Source: Heliocidaris erythrogramma (Eukaryota; Echinodermata; Echinoidea; Camarodonta; Echinometridae). Taken from it: DNA of 64,000 nucleotides. Made by a program: the position numbers and the translations under genes. This document shows, one piece after another, positions 37,609 to 50,017 of this stretch; position 1 is the stretch's first letter, and every line of letters starts with the position of its first letter. The stretch lies in contig CM046870.1 in NCBI GenBank assembly GCA_025617745.1, forward strand, positions 22,611,501 through 22,675,500, given 5' to 3'. The notes under the pieces are model-generated. The model had not been told where the DNA came from, ran no database searches, and saw only the letters and a list, made by a program, of their open reading frames with translations.

Positions 37609-38214
37609 TTAAAGGGAAGTGTGAGTTCTGGTCATGCGATTACATTGTGAAAGAAACTGTCTCATTTTGGCAAAGGTTGATCATGTCCACATAAGAATTG
37701 TTCTATACTGTGAGGTTTTGGAATCATCAAAATGATAAGAAATATACCCAATCTCGCTGAAAGACAAACGTACTACTCACAGAAATGGGTATATGGGACT
37801 GCACAGACAAGTGGCATGAATGTTCAGCCTGAACATTTCAGCTATTTCTCGTCGTGTTTTGAACGTTAGGGCATTTGAAGAGCTGTCATTTTCAGGCAAT
37901 ATTTCTCGTATGATGTTCTTCCAAAACGACAAAGGCCCAAATTCACAAAGGGGGTTTAAACCTAAACCATGGTTTAAACCTCCGTAAGCGTACTGAAATA
38001 CATTGTAGGTGTAAATAAGCGCACATTGCCCATGTGCGCGCTCAAAGAAAATATATGATTGGATCGGATTCCGTGCGCACGTACGCTTAAAAACCCCAGG
38101 TGGGGGTTTAAACCATGGTTTAAACCAAACCTCCTTTGTGAATTTGGGCCAAAAAGACTGAGAAAGCTCACAAAATCATTTTTCACCTCTCCCAGAACTC
38201 AACCATCTCTTTAA
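37609..38214. mobile_element. MITE family A with nested element
   Basis: TTAA on both sides. The ends are AAGGGAAGTGTGAGTTCTGG and CCCAGAACTCAACCATC. The body is split by the palindromic element at 37934-38150. Confidence 0.75.
37934..38150. mobile_element. Palindromic element nested in family A
   Basis: Inverted ends are GGCCCAAATTCACAAAGG and GGCCCAAATTCACAAAGG on the opposite strand, followed by GTTTAAACC...CCATGGTTTAAACC repeats. It interrupts a sequence that is continuous in the 32266 copy. Confidence 0.72.
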
Positions 38215-39319
38215 ACCTCTGTCTCTTGAGTACAAATTTACAGATCATGAGGAGGTCTTCATTTCCCTTTTTCACAAAAACAGATCAGAGCATCTTTAAT
38301 ATTAGCAGCTCTTTTCTTAATTTGTCTTCCAGATGAAATCAAAGAAATTTTGGAGATGTTCGTTTGCCAATTGAAAGAGTTTGGTATGTACATACATGTA
38401 CCTATTACCAGGCCTGCTATTACCAACTATTAAAAAATGTTTTCAGTTCAAGGTTCTCTATGTAGAAGGAAAAAATATTTTACTCTATGTCACAAACATG
38501 TAATAATTTGAAAGAAAGAAAAAAAGAGTCAGTCTCAGAAATGAAAGATGTCCAGTGCTGTTTATTATACTTGACAACTGACAATGGGATGAGTGGTCAG
38601 TGTAAAACGTGAGATATAATTCCAGCAAAGTTTGTATGACTGAGCCAGAAAACTCAATACATCCATCATTGTGATATTTTGAAATTTCTTTTTCACACAA
38701 GTCTGAAATGATAAATGCTGCTTTAAGATGCCTTATAAGGTTCTTTGATGAAGTTGTCTACTTGTATCAGGTTTATCAAAATCATTTGTACGTCATGTTT
38801 TGTAATCAAGCTTCCTTTGATAGATTTATGGCAATATTTCACATCTCAAACTTTTCTGTGTCTAAACATATCTATTATTGTATCATGATTTCAGTGGTTT
38901 CTAGCTTTGCAGATGGCATTAACATATCGTCTTTTAAGAGCCAGAGGGACGTTAAGAGTATATGAGTTACTATCGACCTTTAGCACCCACGGATTAGGCA
39001 TACTGTAGTCATTGTGATCACTGAACTCACTGCTCTGTAAACCATCTTGCAGCATAGACTCTCTGCTGTATGCAAAATCTTTCCACAGTAAAGTATCGTT
39101 TTCAATACGTAATCTTAACGGCTTATGTCTAAAGATAGCACACACAAAATTTCATCCCCTGAGATCCCTTCCATTTGCTGTTTCATCATGTCAAAATTTA
39201 CTGGCGGTTCAGGCACTATAAAAGGGTTAAAACGCTTCTGGCTTTCAGCTAATGATAGGCTGCAGCTGAAAGTATTGTACAGTATGTAACTTCTTGCTAT
39301 GACCATTGCAGGAGGGTGC

Positions 39320-39468
39320 TACAGTTCACTTTGCATAAGTCGAATCTATTAGGACCACAAATTATAGTTTGACCTATGCAAAATTTGACATAGGAAATTT
39401 AAGTAACACAAGTTTTGCATAGTTTGGGTTCGAGTTATGCGACATTGAGTTATGCAAGGTTAACTGTA
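39320..39468. mobile_element. TA-flanked MITE
   Basis: TACAGTTCACTTTGCATAAG and, inverted, TACAGTTAACCTTGCATAAC, 149 bases in all. Mariner-like target and size. Confidence 0.65.
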
Positions 39469-42349
39469 TTTTCAAATTTAGGTTTACCCCTCTGATTACA
39501 AACCCAAGTATCAAGGTTCTGAGCTGAAATTGAGAATAGATAATCTGATTGGCACTAATAAAATCATACTTGGGTCTAGGTTTACGTGGGTGGACTTAGT
39601 CCATAACTGGATTCATTTTGTTTACTCATTTTGTCACAGAATAACAGTACGGTAAGTTAGCAGTAATACACTGTGTGCTCATGAATAGTTGACTAACTTT
39701 AATCAGTTTTAACTTGGACCACTATTACAAGGCACTGTCACCTGTGCTCTGTAATCTCATTCTGACAGCCCTGAAAGTCCAATCCCGGTTTTGTTGCAAC
39801 ACTTAATGCCACGTCAATTTTTTTGTTGTTGTCAGAGTCGGTCAAAGCAGATGAAAACGTGTTTGTCTGTGACACATTTCGGCACATTTTGTGTTACTTT
39901 GGACATGTCTTTACATGTATTTGCTGCAATGATTGTTTGTCAAGTGATTGGTAATATAGTATGCAAACCATTGAAAACATTCCTGATTGTCAGAATGCAA
40001 GTGATTAATAAAAATTTGTAGAGGCTCTGCGGTGCTAGTTAGACCGAAGCCATTTTGTGTTTTAGAAAATGGCTGTGTACCTGTGTAGCAGTCAGAACAA
40101 GAGGGTTCAACGCCAAATTTCAAAGTACTGCAATCAATGACAATTCTTTGTGTGGTAGGGCCTTGGTTTCTAGACCTTGGCATGCGGTCTAAAGAATCCA
40201 AAATTGCAGTGATCAATGTTGGATAGTTAATGGTCATATGTATTACCAAAGCAAGTCTAAATTGGTAGGTGCTGTGCCCCCCAAATATTTTTAACCAATG
40301 CAAATACATGAGAGAGTACTTCCATACACCTTTAAAAAATCATGTAGAATTTATTCCTTTAGCGTATTGAATCCTAAAGAAGAGCAGTTACCGGTACTTT
40401 TAAAATAGGTCACATGAATCCAAATAAGTCTGATGGAAATGAGGTTTGTAAAACTCTTGCTGAGTTTTGTGAATGTTCAAAAAAGAAATACTTAAAGGAG
40501 ACTTTTAAAGAAGGGGAATGGAGCACATTTTGTGACCTCCAGTTACCTATTGACCTTTGATACTAGCAAAGGTTTCCTTAGGCAAACCTTAGGCCCCTGT
40601 TGCATGAAAAAGTGTCCCGCAATCACTCTTAGACAAACGTACTAGTCGTTTCTCGCTAAACTGACCAAAGCCAGGTTCCAAGATTAGATTTCCATTTGTT
40701 GATGTTAACCCTTTCAGGACAGGAATTATTGAAGGGCTAAATTGATCACATTTTGTTCTTCAAGTTGGCAACAGTATTATTTTTCTTTCAAGGAATCTTG
40801 CAGATACAAAAGTAATTTTTTCCTCTATTGAGTCAAATAAGCTTCACGCAAGTGCAGTGATCTACAGGAAGTGTTGTCCTAAGTTCACTTTGAAATTGTT
40901 GTGAATCTCATCAGAAAGTGATTCAAGAGTATGTTAATCTGAAGTGAGCTTGGGAACCCCAAGTTACATGTACACCAAATATAAACCTGACCCAAAATGG
41001 TGGTGGCTGTTCCTGGGACACTTTAGATCTTGGCATTAGAGAAAATGTTTAAAGACCACTTTGTTCTGAAGTGATCTTTGGGACACCGATCTCTGTTTAC
41101 ACCAAATTCAAAGCAATCCAAAAGTGGTTTTGGCCTGTTCCCTGGGCGCTTTTGATATTGGTGTTTCAGGGGTGCTATTTATAAGCTATGTAAAGAGATG
41201 CATTATACTTTATATTTTATAGCTACAAGCTCTTCGTAACATTACTAAAGGAAAAAAATAGTGGTGTTGGAAAGTGTTAGGGATGTATGAACAATAAAAA
41301 AAAAGAAGAATGAAAACCAGGGCTTTCCATCAAATTCTTGATATTACCTGTGTTGTGTATTTTGAAACTTTTCTTCGACTCAGTGAATTTGTATGACATT
41401 ATATATATGACGTGTAGATAAGAAGATAATTCATACTTGTGTGAAGAATTCTCTCCGACAAGTCAAAGAATATGTTGAACTTGTTTATGATATACTACAG
41501 CATCATTTTGAAGTATGTGACAAAAAGATGATTGAATTTTTTTATGATTGTATTTTTTCTATGAAATGTCTAGTATATTAACATACCCTTTTGTGGAAGG
41601 AATGTCACATGCTGTACAATGTTTGTAATCCTTTAATACATACACCATACATGTAATGTAATTATCATACTTTTTTCCATCTGTGTATTAATTTTGTTTC
41701 ACTCTATTCCCCATTCTCTGTTTCTAACATAGTTTGTTATCCAGAAATCATAGATTATTGTAAGAGTATATATTTTCCAAATGCAGTACAAGGACAGATA
41801 GTGTTAAAGGTTGTTAAACCTTGTGAATTATTTAACTTTATATGTATATAGTTATGCGAACTTCTGTGTCCTCTGTCTTTATGTTTGCTTATGATTTCTA
41901 TTGTACCTGAAAGAAAAAAAAATTACCAATCCTACTTTGATGAGGGATGAGTAATTTAGGGGACATGAATTGCACCTTAAGAGTGATTTTCTTTAGATCA
42001 GATCATTATTATAACGGTAAAATGTACCCTCAGTATTAGAAATAATGAGTATCTTACATTTATATAGCGCATAACGTGAACAATGTACTTTCATGCGCTT
42101 TTGAAAGGTTATTATTACCCCTTGGTCTCTAGTAGGCAGGTACGAGAGTGATGGAATGTAAATTACAAGAATGAAGGTGACATTGGCTACAATTTTTGTG
42201 ATATTTTCTACATGGAATGAAGATAAAAATACGTGTGGTTACTTTTCCTCCTTAACGGATATAAATTCTCGCAATTTGTGTAATAAGAAGAATTATTATA
42301 CTGTATAAAAGCCAGTTTAGGCATAGACAAGAATATGAATGCTCTGTCT

Positions 42350-42581
42350 ATATTAAAGCTAGTTCGTAATAGTACATGGTACAAATGATTGTGAATGACC
42401 CCAATTCGTACGCACATGCGCATTTGATTTGGTGGAAGCACTGCTTGTTTAACAAGTAAAGCCATACTGGTGTGCGCATTGTGATGCATACACTATGAAA
42501 GCATATAAAGGTCAATTGCACTCGGTACAAATGACCTGTATCTGCACATGCGCAAACTGTAATTACGAACTGGCTTTATTG
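42350..42581. mobile_element. Inverted-repeat element with AAAGCTAGTTCGTAAT ends
   Basis: AAAGCTAGTTCGTAAT at the left, ATTACGAACTGGCTTT at the right, with CGCACATGCGCA-type sequence inside. A fragment related to its interior is at about 58940-59030. Confidence 0.6.
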
Positions 42582-42956
42582 AAAATATGGCTACAGCTTT
42601 GAAGAGTTTGCATCAAATGTATTATTTCAAGAATCAGTTAAAGACTAGAGGCCCCTAAAGAATGTTTGGCATATATTTCAAAACTTATTCCATGTGTTCC
42701 ATTTACACAGTTGATGGTATAATTTGACATAGCGATGCTCTCTTGAAGCTATACAACACCACGTACAAGTTTCCAGTGCTAGTTAGATTTGCTGTCGGAT
42801 GAAAAATGGAAACTTGCTTTTATATGAATGCAATTTGTATCTTTAGTCGAAGAATGAGAAAAAACTTGGAAAATGAGCCGAGGGTGAAAGGAGATTTATC
42901 ACAAGTCAGTTACATGTAATACGGAATGAGGTCTTAGTGTAAGGAATTCTTTGTTT

Positions 42957-43308
42957 GAATAATAATAATAAGAACATTTGTATTGCACCGGTATCCATCG
43001 TGAGAGATGCTTATGGCGCAGATATTATTATTATCCCCGGTCATTGGATTCTGGCACGCCCGCACGCAGTGTATGCACATTCTCCACTCCCTGGGGAGCA
43101 TTCCAGCCAGGCGTCTGTTAAGCGCACACATGCTAAGCAAAGGACATTACCTTTCGCCATCCTACCGGGTACCCATTTAACACCTGGGTGGAGAGTGGCA
43201 AATGTAGATTAACGTCTTGCCAAAGGACGCTAGTGCTGCGGTGGGATTCGAACTCCGGACCTCGTGGTTCACAGTCCGGGGACTTATCCACTGATCCACA
43301 ACACCTCC
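42957..43308 (-). mobile_element. tRNA-derived SINE, copy 1
   Basis: On the - strand a tRNA-like head carries an A-box-like TGGATCAGTGGATAAG (about 43298-43283) and a B box GTTCGAATCC (43253-43244). The body follows, then an ATT-rich tail (43-kb side, about 42970-42957). Body sequences (TGGCAAATGTAGATTAA read on +) recur at 51540. Confidence 0.8.
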
Positions 43309-43700
43309 ATGAAGCTCAAGCTCAAGCTTCGTGGACAGAGTTTGATTGTTCAAACTGTTTTCATAAGATGTGATTTCTTGTGAAAGAATTTTCCCTTTTC
43401 ATGTTACATGTAACTACATTACAAAGCATCACCCTGGGTCCACAGCCCCATATATGCATTTTAGTGTTTGTTCTTTTCAAGCCACATACAGCAAGAATGC
43501 CTTTCAAGTGACCAGTGTGTCTCTCAAAAATAATTTCACCCCAAGTACTCGACGATACTTTGATAACTATGGGAGCTTTATGTGTATGGACACTATGGAT
43601 AGCCTCATGTCAGTAAAATATTGCTGCAGTTCAAACATTTTTAGAAGTCGTGTCTTTGAAGTTGCTGAAAGAAATCCTTGTTTTACCTGTGAGACCTTAA

Positions 43701-43840
43701 AGATGTTAAGTTGTCCTATAAGATGTTAAGTTGTCCTTTAAGATGTTAAGTTGTCCTTTAAGATGTAAAGTTGTCCTTTAAGATGTTAAGTTGTCCTTTA
43801 AGATGTTAAGTTGTCCTTTAAGATGTTAAGTTGTCCTTTG
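43701..43840 (+). repeat. Seven 20-base direct repeats
   Basis: AGATGTTAAGTTGTCCTTTA is repeated seven times head to tail with three single-base differences. No spacers. Confidence 0.9.
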
Positions 43841-45124
43841 TCTTCAGTTCTACTTGTCAATATGCAAATACTGTTATGGATTTTGCATTCAAGGATTATT
43901 CATATATTATTTTTTTTGTCTCGGACAAAAACAAAGGCACATAGCTACGTCAGGTCCTTAACCATTATAAATTGTGGACTAGTATTTTTTCCTTCATATT
44001 TTCACTCTTTTTCTGTATCGGATACTTTCTAAGCCCTTGGAAGAAAACTTGTGTTCTACTAATTTTTCAGAATGTAGAGGCACAGAAATGGCCAGTGCTA
44101 ATTTTGCTTGTCCATTTTGCATCTTATTTGTATGTAGCTGTTGTGTATATGCCTTTGTATATTTTATTGTTCAAGTATTGTCATTTTTCTTGTAAAAATC
44201 ATTCTTTGTGAATGAGTTGCAATACCGAGAAATCTATGAGAGAGAAATTTTGTACCAAAAAATGATTTAAAGAAATTTAGAATCTTTTGTAAATTGTTGT
44301 GTATCAAATCCTTACGGTTTATTTAACCACAGTTTTGTAAAGAATTTACTAACCATAGATACATCCTTGTATTATGATTTGCTCTGTAAGAAAGATTTAA
44401 TGACAAAGTTATCTATTTAAATTCTCTCATTTTTCTTGCATATGTATAATTGAATTTCTATCATGTATGTATTAAAAGAACATGTGCAGGAATTGTTTTT
44501 ATATCAATTTCCTTTGCTTCATTTAGAAAAGGTGTACATTATAAATATATATATAAAATTTTCTTCATCTAGTCGTTTCGTTTGGGGTATAAAAGAGAAA
44601 TAAAAATGGTTATGATTCTTGAAAACACTGTATTGTGCAAGAGCGGTGGATTTATTACTGTATGATCTTCTCTGTGTTTTATTTCTCTTTCTTCTTCTGT
44701 TCTCCTTGTGGGTAAAAAAGTAAATGAAAAAAAGAAGAAAAAGCGTCAAATATAGGGAGGGAAAGAGAAACAAAATATATTTCTGAATCGCCTTCTTTAA
44801 TTCTCTTTTCTCTGTCTATTCCTCTGCATTTTATCTCACTCTACTGTGCAACCTCATGATAAAGAACAGTTATAACAAGATAATTTGCTGGTCTCACTCC
44901 TTTGTGCATGAATGATTATTTTTTAGCCCTGATAATTATAACAAGGTCATTTCTGTGGTCCCATGGAGTTTGTTATAACAAGGTTCCATTGTATATCTCC
45001 CTCTTGACTTAAGAAAACCCACAAAACAATGGGGAAAAAAAGAAGGAAGAAAATTCAATAATAGCAGGTAAGATGGAGGTAAGGAAGGAAGATGCATGAG
45101 CATACATCTGACAGGCTTCTATAA

Positions 45125-45660
45125 AGTTAGGTATAGAGAGGGAGGGTATAGGGAGGGAATGAGGGAAAGAAGAGGGAAAGAAAGAAGAGAGAAAGAAAGA
45201 GAAAGAAAGGAGAGAGAGGGAGAGAAGAGAGAAAGAAAGGAGAGAAAGAGAGGGAGAGGGAAAGAAGAGAAAAAAAGGAGAGGAGAGGTGAGAGGGAGGA
45301 GTGACAGGGAGGAGAGGGAGGAGAGAGAAGGAAGGGAGAGAGAAGGAAGGGAGAAGGAAGGAAGGGAGGGAGGGAGGGAGGAAGGAAGGGAGGGAGGGAG
45401 GAAGGGAGGGAGGAAGGGAGGGAGGGAGGGAGGAAGGGAGGGAGGAAGGGAGGGAGGAAGGGAGGGAGGGAGGGAGGAAGGAAGGGAGGGAGGGAGGAAG
45501 GAAGGGAGGGAGGGAGGGAGGAAGGGAGGGAGGGAGGAGGAGGGAGGGAGGGAGGGAGGAAGGGAGGGAGGGAGGGAGGGAGGGAGGGAGGGAATGAAAG
45601 GAGAGGTATGGATGCCACAGAATGAAAGTGAGAGGGAGGAGAGAGAAGGGAGAGAAAGAG
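45125..45660 (+). repeat. Long purine-only tract (GGGA/GGAA)n
   Basis: About 500 bases of almost uninterrupted A and G on the + strand, mostly GGAAGGGAGGGA. The long frames on both strands (Arg/Glu/Gly or Ser/Leu/Pro) are low-complexity artefacts. Confidence 0.9.
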
Positions 45661-45934
45661 ATATCGTATGGTACACATATGCCATAAAAAGAGGTTTAAA
45701 AAAGAATTCTCATAGTATCAAATATTTTTATGAATTTAATCAGATATAAATATAATGGACAGAAAAGGTTCACGTTTGGCAGTCACAAGCAATATAAATA
45801 GATAAAATGCTTAGTATTTAAAACCTACCGACAGTACAAGTAGTAAGAAACAGTTCCATCAATTTTAATGAAAAGAGAGGATAGAGAGAAGCAACTTAAA
45901 ACTAGATGAATATTCGACCGCGCGCGGTCGGAAT

Positions 45935-47550
45935 TTATGCCTCCGCCATCACCAGATCGGAAATGTATGGCATACATGTACACTCTAAAAAGGATTGGTC
46001 CAACAAAATTACAAATCATTTCACTTAAAATGCACAGGAGACAAAAATTTATTTCATTTCATTTTCAAACGAGGCTAAAAACCAGTAATGTCATGTAATT
46101 TCATGTAAATTGACCTCTGTGGCCTCTGACCTTTGACCTACTTACACCAAAATCTAATCAGTTCATCTTTCTATGGGGATACATACTGGTACCAAGTTTG
46201 AAGTTCTCACCTCAAACAGTTCTTGAGATATCGCGGTAACGGTGCTAAAATCCAAGAATTTCATGTAATTTCATGTAAATTGACCTCTGTGGCCTCTGAC
46301 CTTTGACCTACTTACCCCAAAATCTAATCAGCTCATCTTCGTATGGGGATACATACTGGTACCAAGTTTGAAGTTCTCACCTCAAACAGTTCTTGAGATA
46401 TCGCGGTAACGGTGCTAAAAACCAAGAATTTCATGTAATTTCATGTAAATTGACCTCTGTGGCCTCTGACCTTTGACCTACTTACACCAAAATCTAATCA
46501 GTTCATCTTTCTATGGGGATACATACTGGTACCAAGTTTGAAGTTCTCACCTCAAACAGTTCTTGAGATATCGCGGTAACGGTGCTAAAAACCAAGAATT
46601 TCATGTAATTTCATGTAAATTGACCTCTGTGACCTCTGACCTTTGACCTACTTACCCCAAAATCTAATCAGCTCATCTTCGTATGGGGATACGTACTAGT
46701 ACCAAGTTTGAAGTTCTTAACTCAAACAGTTCTTGAGATATCGCGGTAGCGGTGCTAAAAACCAAGAATTTCATGTAATTTCATGTAAATTGACCTCTGT
46801 GACCTCTGACCTTTGACCTACTTACCCCAAAATCTAATCAGTTCATCTTCGTATGGGGATACATACTAGTACCAAGTTTGAAGTTCTTACCTCAAACATT
46901 TCTTGAGATATCGCGGTAACGGTGCTAAAAACCAAGAATTTCATGTAATTTCATGTAAATTGACCTCTGTGACCTCTGACCTTTGACCTACTTACCCCAA
47001 AATCTAATCAGTTCATCTTCGTATGGGGGTACATAGTAGTACCAAGTTTGAAGTTCTTACCTCAAACAGTTCTTGAGATATCGCGGTAACGGTGCTAAAA
47101 ACCAAGAATTTCATGTAATTTCATGTAAATTGACCTCTGTGACCTCTGACCTTTGACCTACTTACCCCAAAATCTAATCAGTTCATCTTCGTATGGGGAT
47201 ACATACTAGTACCAAGTTTGAAGTTCTTACCTCAAACAGTTCTTGAGATATCGCGGTAACGGTGCTAAAAACCAAGAATTTCATGTAATTTCATGTAAAT
47301 TGACCTCTGTGACCTCTGACCTTTGACCTACTTACCCCAAAATCTAATCAGTTCATCTTTGTATGGGGATACATACTAGTACCAAGTTTGAGGTTCCTAC
47401 CTCAAATGATTCTTCAGATATTGCGGTAACGAGAAGTGGGACGGACGGACGGACGGACGGACACACGGACGGACGGACGGACGGACGGACGGACGGACAA
47501 CCCGAAAACATAATGCCTCCGGCACCCACCTTCGGTGGGCGGAGGCATAA
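45935..47550 (+). mobile_element. Modular element with eight 170-base tandem units and GCCTCCG ends
   Basis: The left end is TTATGCCTCCGCCATCACC. The right end is a hairpin ATGCCTCCGGCACCC / GGTGGGCGGAGGCAT. Between them eight units of exactly 170 bases start at 46091, 46261, 46431, 46601, 46771, 46941, 47111 and 47281. A (GGAC)n microsatellite follows at about 47440-47500. Units differ by only a few bases, so the array is young or homogenised. Confidence 0.85.
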
Positions 47551-47985
47551 AAAGTTCCATCAAAATCGGTTACAAAATGAAAAAGTTATGAAAGTTTGAA
47601 AGGCTCAATTTACTTTCTATAGCGATCCTCAAATTGGCAATGTTGCTTCAAAGTGACCGGTTTAGTAGTACAACTCTCCATATGTTTTGTACACAAAATT
47701 TCATATTTTCCCCAATACCTCCCATTAGCGTGTCTCCTTCTTAGCTCAAGATATATCATGGGAAAATGTATTTGACACAACAATGTTGAGTTCATACAAA
47801 GACAAGCAGCATCTTTAGAAATAATGGAGATATGAAATTTTGTGTACAAAACATATTGAGAGTTGTACTACTAAACCTGCCATTTTGAAGCAACATTGCC
47901 AATTTGAGGATCGCCATAGAAAGTAAATTGCGACTTTTCAAACTTTCATAACTTTTTCATTTCGTAACCGATTTTGACATTTTCA
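47550..47985. mobile_element. Foldback element next to the 170-base array
   Basis: CAAAATCGGTTACAAAATGA, then AAAAGTTATGAAAGTTTGAA at the left, has its inverse TTCAAACTTTCATAACTTTT at the right. Arms are about 150 bases and include TTGTGTACAAAACATAT. It abuts the hairpin end of 45935-47550. Confidence 0.7.
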
Positions 47986-48327
47986 AGGTGATGAATTTAT
48001 ATGATTTGTTTTTGTACAAACCAATAGAACAAACAGAATTGAAAAACAAAACAAAACAATATCACTGATACTTATCCTCAAAATTTTCACATGTAGCAGA
48101 AAAATTAACACACAACAATGAGACAACATAAAATCCTTTTTTTTTCTCCAGTATATATGCAAAAGCTTCTTGTGATGTTTGGTGAAAATGAATACATTAC
48201 ACAAAATTTTCCATAAATATTTTACATATCTACAAGACTGTTTAATAATATATAGCATTATAATGCAATTAATCCCATTACAAGAATGTTGAAAGGAACA
48301 TGCAAAAAGTAAAAATCATTTGACAAC

Positions 48328-48411
48328 ACATCGTCTGTTGATAGCCAGAGGGCCTTAACTTTGTGTTTAAGTATATGAGTTCACGCTTTTCTGGCTCCAA
48401 ACAGACGATAT
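48328..48411. mobile_element. Small hairpin element (family F), short copy
   Basis: CATCGTCTGTTGATAGCCAG and CTGGCTCCAAACAGACGATA are inverted ends around about 45 bases. Other family traces are at 33005-33082 and 38929-39250. Confidence 0.6.
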
Positions 48412-48550
48412 GCTTCTTATAATGTCCATTATAAATCAATGGAATGTTAATAGACGGAACTGGACAACTCTTTTCCTCTTTGTAGTACTTAGTTATTAAC
48501 CCACTTAGTCATAATGGAATTACTGGTATGTCTCTCTGTACATACATGCG

Positions 48551-49954
48551 TGTAGTGCTTGTCAAAAAGTCTTGGTACACCCTGGATTATGAGATTTTGA
48601 GAGTTGTACTTCAATTTGTATTTCCCAAGTAATGAGCTTCTTTGGGCTCTTAAAAGCAAAGTTACATTTGGATACAATATAAAGGTGACGTGTATAAAAT
48701 GTTTGGACACTCACAAATGTATTTTTATTTCGTTTTTCTAATTTCAACACTCAAACTGGCAAAAATCAGCCTAATAATAATGTAGTTTAAGATAATTTTT
48801 TTTCAAAATTGATAGAAAAATGAAGCATACATTTTTATTTAGAATGTATCTTGAAATATCCATCCAGTATTCTTGCAGGAATGGTCCAAAGATGCAGCTT
48901 TGCCATCCCTTTTTCAACCCGTCCCACTGAAACTAAACTTACAAAGGCTTTGATTTCATGTTCTACTGTATCACATTAGTTTGTAACCACCGATACTGCA
49001 TATTATGTAACTTTAATGTATTTGCATTTGGGCAGTTGAGAGGTTCCATGATCAGAGACAGGCTAGGTTGCATTGTTATTTTGACAGACTGTTGAAGCAT
49101 CCATGCTGGCCTGGCCAAGAATATCATCAACCTTCTATACAGCACCAACTTAATCACCATCAAACCAGTTCTATTTACTTTACACATTTCTGTCATCCAT
49201 GCTTGACAGTGGAGACAAGGCAAGCAGGAGATATTTGTTGACTGTCCCTGTGGTAACGATACACATGTGATTTCGACGGGAAACTTGCAAACTTGACTTC
49301 CTCAGTGAAAGATACCAGTGTTTTCTTCTTTCGGAAGTGCATAAACTTTAAAGGGAAAACTCTTACATTGTATTTAGTCACTCTATTAAGGAGTGACTCC
49401 TTAAGACATGTACACGTAAACTATACAAATAACTATCTGTTATTGAAAGAAAATATAAGAATAAGATAAGGGGAATGGCAATTGTTTAGCACGTTTTGTC
49501 TCTGGATGTTAACCCCCCAAAAATTGTGTTTGACGAGATGAATAGGAAGGCATAAACAATATCCCTAAATTTTTTTTTGCTAGAATACTGAATGGATATG
49601 TGAAATAATGATTCTTCTGAAATTCACTGCAGGAACATATTGCACTTGCAAGTCAGTTACCAAATTGTGGCTACTTTGGACCTATTTAATGCATTACTTT
49701 GTTTTTTCTCTTAATTTTGAAGTACATTATTAAAAGTTGCATGTGTTGTTATGCCATTGTGGTCATCCAACCAAACACATATAAACATATATGACCTGAA
49801 AGTATCAAAATATACAATACAGTATTCATATGTGTAACCAAACTCGTAGCACATATGTCAGTGCACAGACAAGCTCATTACTTGGGAAATACACAATGAA
49901 GTGAAAACTCATCTCAAAATCCAGGGTGTAACAAAACTTTTGACCAGCACTGTA
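48551..49954 (-). mobile_element. Tc1/mariner-type transposon, decayed
   Basis: Inverted ends of roughly 85 bases: the right end, read inward, is TACAGTGCTGGTCAAAAG, and the left is TAGTGCTTGTCAAAAAG. CAGTGCTGGTCAAAAG is typical of Tc1-like termini, and the 1.4 kb length fits an autonomous Tc1 element. On the - strand around 49290-49193 the peptide HVYRYHRDSQQISP, then CLVSTVKHG, resembles the Tc1 transposase segment before the second catalytic Asp. Stops and frame changes follow, so the transposase is a pseudogene. It lies about 220 bases beyond the LRRC46 stop. Confidence 0.65.
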
Positions 49955-50017
49955 CATTAATATAAAATTAAGAAATGTTGAGAATTGTAAATGACAACCA
50001 TTTTCACTGGAAGAAAC

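Larger units (their letters stand above)
37413..45124. other. Intergenic region or distal WIPF 3' UTR
   Basis: It holds the MITEs, SINE and 20-base repeat listed separately. The stretches 39470-40700, 40800-42340 and 43841-44860 are unique, AT-rich and without supported coding exons. Late AATAAA hexamers at 41293 and 44599 leave a very long WIPF 3' UTR possible. Confidence 0.4.

Noticed and set aside
43240-43308. Functional tRNA gene
   Set aside because: A and B boxes are present, but no full cloverleaf can be drawn and the sequence continues into a SINE body that recurs at 51.5 kb.
43022-43373. Protein-like frames around 43.0-43.4 kb
   Set aside because: They run through the SINE and have no supported splice borders or family resemblance.
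43701-43840. CRISPR-like array
   Set aside because: Repeats are directly joined without spacers, in animal DNA.
45096-45749. 217-codon + strand frame and long - strand frames rich in Arg/Glu/Gly or Ser/Leu/Pro
   Set aside because: They are translations of the purine microsatellite, with no domain and equal openness in several frames.
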